NCBI GenBank assembly: GCA_038246575.1
Contig: JBBRVU010000080.1
Span: 1-17,273 of the forward strand
Direction of reading: 5' to 3'
Origin: JACCUZ01 sp038246575
Lineage (GTDB): Bacteria > Actinomycetota > Actinomycetes > JACCUZ01
Length of the DNA: 17,273 nt
In this document: positions 13,772 to 17,273 of the stretch, in pieces
Numbering within the stretch: position 1 is the stretch's first letter
How the letters are laid out: each line of letters starts with the position of its first letter
Notes under the pieces: model-generated
Database searches by the model: none
Seen by the model: the letters and a program-made list of their open reading frames with translations, nothing else
Told to the model about the DNA's origin: nothing
Position numbers and translations under genes: made by a program

Positions 13772-16399
13772 GTGACAGGGGTGGCTGATCGGGCCGCTGG
13801 CGACCTGCTCGAGCGCGCCTGCGCCGTCTACGACGGGGTGGTCAGCGACCCGGGTCGCTATGCCGATGACGCGAGCGGGTTGGTGCTCGAGGCCAGGGCC
13901 GCCGCTCACCCCGAGTCGCTGGTGGTCGCGCTGCGGGCGCAGGCCTGGGCCGAGCGGTCCCGGTTCGCCGACGTGCTGGCGAAGACGTTGCTGGACGAGG
14001 CTGCTCAGGTCGCCCGCTCCCACGGGCTGTCGGTGCGGCTGGGAGAGGTCCTCACGTCGCGCGGCGCCGTCAACCTCGAGCTCGGTCGGATCCCTGCGGC
14101 TCGACGCGATCTGGACCGGGCCCACCGACTGGTCGGCGCCGACAACTCCGCAGCGCTGCTGCAGCAGGCGGTTCTGCTGCACAACATCGGTCGACTGACG
14201 GATGCGGCTGCGCTGTACCGCATCGCGCTGACCCACCCGGACGCGACCGCGCATACCCGGGCCACCGTCGCCAACAACCTCGCGATGATCGAGATGGCCC
14301 ACGGTCGGGTGCACCTGGCGACCGCCGCCCTCGAGGAGGCGAGTCGTTTCGCCCGTGATGCCGGCCCCGCGCAGGTCGCGCTCGTGAAGCAGACCGGCGG
14401 CTGGGTCGCCGTCCAGGCCGGCCGGCTGACCGAGGGGCTACGCCGGTTCGACGAGGCCGCCGTGCTGTACGAGAAGGCGGGGCTGCCGCTGGCCGAGCAC
14501 TACCTGGAGTACGTGGATGCGCTCATCGATCTGCGGCTGCTGCCCGAGGCGATGGCCACCAGCCGACGTGCGATCGACGCGTTCGACGCGTCCGACGTGC
14601 CGTTGATGGCAGCAGAGGCCCGCTGGCGGCTGGCCCGGCTCTGCCTGCTGTCGGGAGACCTGGATCAGGCCCGTCCCCTCGCCGTCGAGTCGGCCCGCAC
14701 GTTCCGCACCCAGCGCCGGCCGGTATGGGCGGCCCAGGCGGACCTGGTCGACGTGCTGGCGCGCACAAGGGACCGCGACCTGACCGCGCGCGATCTCGCG
14801 ATCCTGCGGCGTGCCGCCCGGACCCTGCAGTTCCGCGGCAACTCGTCGGCAGCGATCGAGGCGCACCTGGCCGCGGGCCGGGCGGCGATCCGCCTCGACC
14901 GGCCGGTGACCGCTCTGCGTGACCTCGAGCGCGCCTGGGAGCTGGCCCGGCACGCTCCGGTGCTGCAGCGCCTCAACGGACGGGTCGCCGCTGCGCTCGC
15001 CGCCACGGTGCGCCGCCAGGACGCCGAGGTGCTGCGGCACTGCCGGGCCGGGCTGGCCGACCTGGACGGGCACCGGGCCAGCTTCGACTCGATCGAGCTG
15101 CGGGCCCTCGCCGCGGGGCACGGCGACGAGCTGGGCCGGATCGCGCTGCGCGTCGCCCTGCGCTCGGCGTCTCCGGCCGGCGTCCTGGGGTGGATGGAAC
15201 GCACCCGCGCGGCGTCGTCGGTCGCCGTCGACCCGCAGCCCGTCGACGGCCAGGACGACCGGCTGGCCGAGCTGCGAGCCGCCCAGGCCGAGCTGGACCG
15301 CGCCCGGGCCTCGGGCGACGGGGAGTCGGCCGAGCTGCTCGCCCGGGTCAACGCGCTCGAGGGTCGAGCGCGCCGCTCCGCGTGGACCCGAGAGGGTGAC
15401 GGTCGGCAGCGGGCCACCGTGCTGTCCGCCCAGAAGCTGCGCCAGCTGCTCGGCGAGCGGGTGCTGGTGGAGTACGCCACGCTCGACGACCAACTCGTAG
15501 CCGCGATCCTGGACTCCCGGCGGACCCGGCTGATCCGGCTGGGGGACCCCGCGGAGGCACGGAGCGAGACCGACGCGCTGCTGTTCGCCCTCCGGCGGCT
15601 GGCGGCCGGGGGATCCCCGGCGGCGACGGCGCTCGCTCGCCGCGGCGCCGACGTGGCCCTCACCGGGTTGCACGAGCTCCTGGTGGCACCGCTCGGACTC
15701 GGGGCCGAGACCGAGCTGGTGGTCGTTCCGTCGGTGGCCCTGTGGCGGGTCCCCTGGTCCGCCCTGCACACGGCGCCGGTCGCACTCGCCCCGTCTGCGA
15801 GCCAGTGGGCGCGGACGCTGCAGGCCCCGTTGGAGGTGGACCGGGCGGGAACCGTCCTGGTGGCCGGGCCGGGGCTGCCCGGCGCCGTGGGCGAGATCGA
15901 TGCGCTCGCCGCCCTGCACGCAGATGCCGAGGTGTTGCAGCCGCCGGACAGCACCGTCGCGGAGGTGGCACGTGCCCTCGAGCGCGCTGACCTGGCCCAC
16001 CTGGCCTGCCACTGCCGCCTCCGCGCGGACAGCCCCGCGTTCTCGTCGCTCCAGCTCAGCGACGGACCGTTGTCTGTGCACGAGATCGACCTCCGCGGAC
16101 GGTCACCCCGGCGCGTGGTCCTCGCGGCCTGCGACTCTGCGGCCGACGTCGGCCTCGAGGGCGAGCAGCTGCTCGGCTTCGTGAGCGCGCTGCTGTCCCG
16201 TGGCACGGCAGCCCTCGTCGCCAGCGTCGTGCCCGTTCCCGACGCCGACGCCGTCACGCTCATGTGTGCCCTGCACGACGGGCTTCGTCGCGGTGAGTCG
16301 ATGGCCACTGCGTTGCACGCGGCGCGCGGCTCGCTGGACCGCGACGACCCGCGCACGTTCGTCGCCTGGTGCGCCTTCAGCGCGTTCGGCGCGGCCTGA
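13772..16399 (+). CDS. TPR-CHAT protein (caspase-like cysteine protease with helical repeats)
   Basis: The 875-aa product has an N-terminal array of TPR-like helical pairs (about residues 20-430), a charged linker (about 470-550) and a C-terminal CHAT domain (about 560-875). The CHAT family is in the caspase clan. The catalytic pair is His747 (HLACHCRL) and Cys787 (VLAACDSA), followed by the usual GEQLLGFVSALLSRGTAA and PDADAV segments. The residue after the catalytic His is Cys748 where CHAT proteins usually have Gly. The GTG at 13772 has GGAG 7 nt upstream; a GTG at 13781 with GGAGG 10 nt upstream is an alternative start. No signal peptide is seen. It lies divergent from an S8 protease and upstream of three paralogous peptide genes. 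TPR-CHAT proteins in other systems are activated by a partner and cut specific substrates; that role is inferred here. Confidence 0.92.
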   Translation: MTGVADRAAGDLLERACAVYDGVVSDPGRYADDASGLVLEARAAAHPESLVVALRAQAWAERSRFADVLAKTLLDEAAQVARSHGLSVRLGEVLTSRGAVNLELGRIPAARRDLDRAHRLVGADNSAALLQQAVLLHNIGRLTDAAALYRIALTHPDATAHTRATVANNLAMIEMAHGRVHLATAALEEASRFARDAGPAQVALVKQTGGWVAVQAGRLTEGLRRFDEAAVLYEKAGLPLAEHYLEYVDALIDLRLLPEAMATSRRAIDAFDASDVPLMAAEARWRLARLCLLSGDLDQARPLAVESARTFRTQRRPVWAAQADLVDVLARTRDRDLTARDLAILRRAARTLQFRGNSSAAIEAHLAAGRAAIRLDRPVTALRDLERAWELARHAPVLQRLNGRVAAALAATVRRQDAEVLRHCRAGLADLDGHRASFDSIELRALAAGHGDELGRIALRVALRSASPAGVLGWMERTRAASSVAVDPQPVDGQDDRLAELRAAQAELDRARASGDGESAELLARVNALEGRARRSAWTREGDGRQRATVLSAQKLRQLLGERVLVEYATLDDQLVAAILDSRRTRLIRLGDPAEARSETDALLFALRRLAAGGSPAATALARRGADVALTGLHELLVAPLGLGAETELVVVPSVALWRVPWSALHTAPVALAPSASQWARTLQAPLEVDRAGTVLVAGPGLPGAVGEIDALAALHADAEVLQPPDSTVAEVARALERADLAHLACHCRLRADSPAFSSLQLSDGPLSVHEIDLRGRSPRRVVLAACDSAADVGLEGEQLLGFVSALLSRGTAALVASVVPVPDADAVTLMCALHDGLRRGESMATALHAARGSLDRDDPRTFVAWCAFSAFGAA

Positions 16400-16419
16400 C
16401 CGCGAATGCGTACGTCAGC

Positions 16420-16474
16420 GTTCTGATACCGAGTCAGAAGCCGAGAAGTCAACAGAATCAAGGCGTATCAGAAC
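16420..16474. promoter_or_regulatory. Inverted repeats upstream of the first 62-aa peptide gene
   Basis: In the 152-nt gap after the CHAT gene, GTTCTGATAC (16420-16429) and GTATCAGAAC (16465-16474) are a perfect 10-nt inverted repeat with 35 nt between. The left arm can also pair with a nearer TCAGAA (16434-16439): TTCTGA, 7-nt loop, TCAGAA. So three TTCTGA/TCAGAA half-sites occur within 55 nt. They may be regulator sites or alternative RNA folds. The area is less GC-rich than its surroundings, as expected of a control region. I could not assign promoter hexamers. Confidence 0.5.
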
Positions 16475-16551
16475 CTAGCCGGCCCCGTCTGTGGTTGCAC
16501 CGGACGACGACGACCGAGTCGGCGTCCACATCACAGAGAGGGGTGGCACAG

Positions 16552-16740
16552 ATGACTCGTCTGTCCATCGAAGAGCTCGCTTGCGAGGTCACGGAGACGC
16601 TTCCCGCCCGCGAGGCCCTGGGCCTGTTCAACTACGCGAACGTGGTTGCCAACAACAGCTCCATGGCCCTCAACGCCCTGACGGTCAACTCCGCCTCGGT
16701 GTCCGGCGCGACCCAGGTCATCGGCGTCTTCCAGAGCTGA
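16552..16740 (+). CDS. 62-aa paralogous peptide 1 of the CHAT-associated array
   Basis: I do not recognise this family. The 62-aa product aligns without gaps to the next two genes; 29 positions are invariant in all three and 37 are shared with peptide 2. The N-terminal 21 residues hold all charged side chains (mostly Glu) and end in LPAREALGL (17-25). Residues 22-62 carry no Asp, Glu, Lys or Arg and are rich in Asn, Ala, Ser and Val, ending FQS. Only one Cys (Cys11) is present. There is no cleavable signal peptide pattern. AGGGG lies about 8 nt before the ATG. Being 152 nt after the TPR-CHAT gene on the same strand, it is a plausible protease substrate or effector (inference). Confidence 0.85.
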   Translation: MTRLSIEELACEVTETLPAREALGLFNYANVVANNSSMALNALTVNSASVSGATQVIGVFQS

Positions 16741-16760
16741 TCACCGCCCCGAACGTCCCC

Positions 16761-16775
16761 TGCGGCCGAGCCGCA
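16761..16775 (+). other. Short hairpin between peptide genes 1 and 2
   Basis: TGCGGC, a 3-nt loop (CGA) and GCCGCA form a perfect 6-bp stem 20 nt after the stop of peptide 1. No T-run follows. It could pause polymerase or stabilise the upstream mRNA; it is too short to call a terminator. Confidence 0.4.
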
Positions 16776-16804
16776 CACACGGTCCCCGGAGGGAGGTGAA
16801 CCCC

Positions 16805-16993
16805 ATGGACAAGCTGACCATGCACGAGCTGGGAGGCGAGTCGGCCGAGCTGCTCCCGCAGCGCGAGGCCCTCGGCCTCTGGAACTTCGCGAACGTCTAC
16901 GCGACCAACAGCTCGCTCGCGCTCAACGCCGCCACTCTGAACTCACTGGCGATCTCGGGTGCCAGCCAGACCATCCTCGTCGCCCAGTCGTGA
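16805..16993 (+). CDS. 62-aa paralogous peptide 2 of the CHAT-associated array
   Basis: The frame also opens at GTG 16796, but that codon lies inside the Shine-Dalgarno GGAGGGAGGTGA. The ATG at 16805 gives exactly 62 residues, matching both neighbours without gaps, so I choose it. The same bipartite layout is seen: charged residues only in the first 21, LPQREALGL at 17-25, then an uncharged Asn/Ala/Ser/Leu-rich stretch ending AQS. It has the strongest ribosome binding site of the three genes and no Cys. A strong hairpin starts 7 nt after its stop. Function is unknown; it probably shares the role of peptides 1 and 3. Confidence 0.86.
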   Translation: MDKLTMHELGGESAELLPQREALGLWNFANVYATNSSLALNAATLNSLAISGASQTILVAQS

Positions 16994-17000
16994 CCGGAAG

Positions 17001-17037
17001 CCGGGTGCGGGCCGAGTCAAGGACGGCCCGCACCCGG
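17001..17037 (+). terminator. Strong hairpin terminator or attenuator between peptides 2 and 3
   Basis: CCGGGTGCGGGCCG (17001-17014), a 9-nt loop and CGGCCCGCACCCGG (17024-17037) form a perfect 14-bp stem, 7 nt after the peptide 2 stop. It is followed by ATTTCGTC, a weak T-tract. Its stability and position suggest a rho-independent-like terminator. If it terminates fully, peptide 3 needs its own promoter in 17038-17084, where I see none clearly. If partial, it would set peptide 3 below peptides 1 and 2. Confidence 0.75.
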
Positions 17038-17084
17038 ATTTCGTCCACCCACTGTGCCCTATCCGAGCCGAGAGGGGGTGACCC

Positions 17085-17273
17085 ATGTCCGGAATCTCGT
17101 TGACCGAGCTCGCACTCGAGCCCGTCGAGGTGCTGCCGCGGCGCGAAGCGCTGGGGCTGGTGAACATCACCAACATCACGGCAGTGAACATCTCTCTGGC
17201 GATCAACGCCGCCACCATCGGCTCCACCGCAGTAGCGGGAGCCACCCAGGGGATCGTGCTCTTCCAGTCGTGA
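17085..17273 (+). CDS. 62-aa paralogous peptide 3 of the CHAT-associated array
   Basis: Third gapless 62-residue paralogue, sharing 32 identical positions with peptide 2 and 34 with peptide 1. It keeps ELALE-type acidic N-terminal spacing (Glu8, Glu12, Glu15), LPRREALGL (17-25) and the uncharged remainder ending FQS. Its uncharged part is the most Ile-rich (ITNITAVNISLAINAATI). No Cys is present. GAGAGGGGGTG lies 3 nt before the ATG, giving a usable ribosome binding site. It lies behind the strong hairpin at 17001-17037, so its expression may differ from the first two. The window ends at its stop codon, so more copies may follow. Confidence 0.85.
   Translation: MSGISLTELALEPVEVLPRREALGLVNITNITAVNISLAINAATIGSTAVAGATQGIVLFQS

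Noticed and set aside
12268..13788. 506-codon plus-strand frame opposite the S8 protease
   Set aside because: The minus strand encodes a complete subtilase catalytic set; this frame shows no motif and overlaps the DUF5999-type gene.
14438..16461. Two long minus-strand frames opposite the CHAT gene
   Set aside because: The plus strand has TPR and CHAT signatures with catalytic His and Cys. The antisense frames are Arg/Ser-rich shadows.
16796..16804. GTG start for peptide 2
   Set aside because: This GTG is part of the GGAGGTGA ribosome binding site, and using it breaks the exact 62-residue agreement with both paralogues.
16552..17273. Peptides as lanthipeptide, cyanobactin or other RiPP precursors
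   Set aside because: The EALG segment recalls some precursor leaders and an S8 protease is nearby. But there are almost no Cys, the conserved part is the C-terminal 'core', and no modifying enzyme is in the window. It stays possible if one lies to the right.
16552..17273. Peptides as R-body (RebB-type) or curli-like subunits
   Set aside because: Tandem small Asn/Ala-rich paralogues look similar in composition, but I could not match the specific family motifs. A profile search would settle it.
1..17273. tRNA or rRNA genes
   Set aside because: No stretch showed conserved tRNA arm sequences or rRNA signatures in the intergenic gaps read on both strands.

Overview
The window is high-GC DNA with strongly GC-biased third codon positions, GTG starts, 4-nt stop/start overlaps and actinobacterial gene orders (pheS-pheT next to an argC-J-B-D-F-R-G cluster; a DUF5999-type small protein). 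It comes from an actinomycete-type bacterium (Actinomycetota); the genus cannot be fixed from sequence alone.

Positions 1-11916 are core metabolism, all on the minus strand. Reading in the direction of transcription: pheS and pheT (both subunits of phenylalanyl-tRNA synthetase), an SDR-family oxidoreductase, then argC, argJ, argB, argD, argF, argR and argG. The arg genes are tightly packed, several with 4-nt overlaps. Together they encode the acetylated ornithine cycle, carbamoylation to citrulline, argininosuccinate synthesis and the ArgR repressor. Two ARG-box-like palindromes with centres 20 bp apart lie over and just upstream of the argC start and are the likely ArgR operator. No argH is seen beyond argG in the available 255 nt. 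That stretch holds a GC-rich 35-bp-period repeat and possibly the start of a membrane protein running off the left edge.

Positions 11917-12321 hold the pheS leader region and a small plus-strand gene of the DUF5999 type. It converges on the next gene through a shared hairpin.

Positions 12322-17273 are an accessory cassette and the most interesting part. An S8 (subtilisin-family) serine protease without a signal peptide is transcribed divergently from an 875-aa TPR-CHAT protein, a caspase-like cysteine protease fused to helical repeats. Downstream of the CHAT gene, on the same strand, are three tandem paralogous genes. Each encodes a peptide of exactly 62 residues, and the three align without gaps. 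Each peptide has a charged N-terminal part of about 21 residues followed by 41 residues with no charged side chain, ending in an invariant Gln-Ser. Dyad symmetries lie between the two proteases and before the first peptide, and a strong 14-bp-stem hairpin separates peptide 2 from peptide 3. I recognise the protease families but not the peptide family. My working inference is a two-protease/peptide-substrate system, possibly a defence, signalling or programmed-death module, or a peptide maturation pathway. The right edge coincides with the stop of the third peptide gene, so the array may continue.
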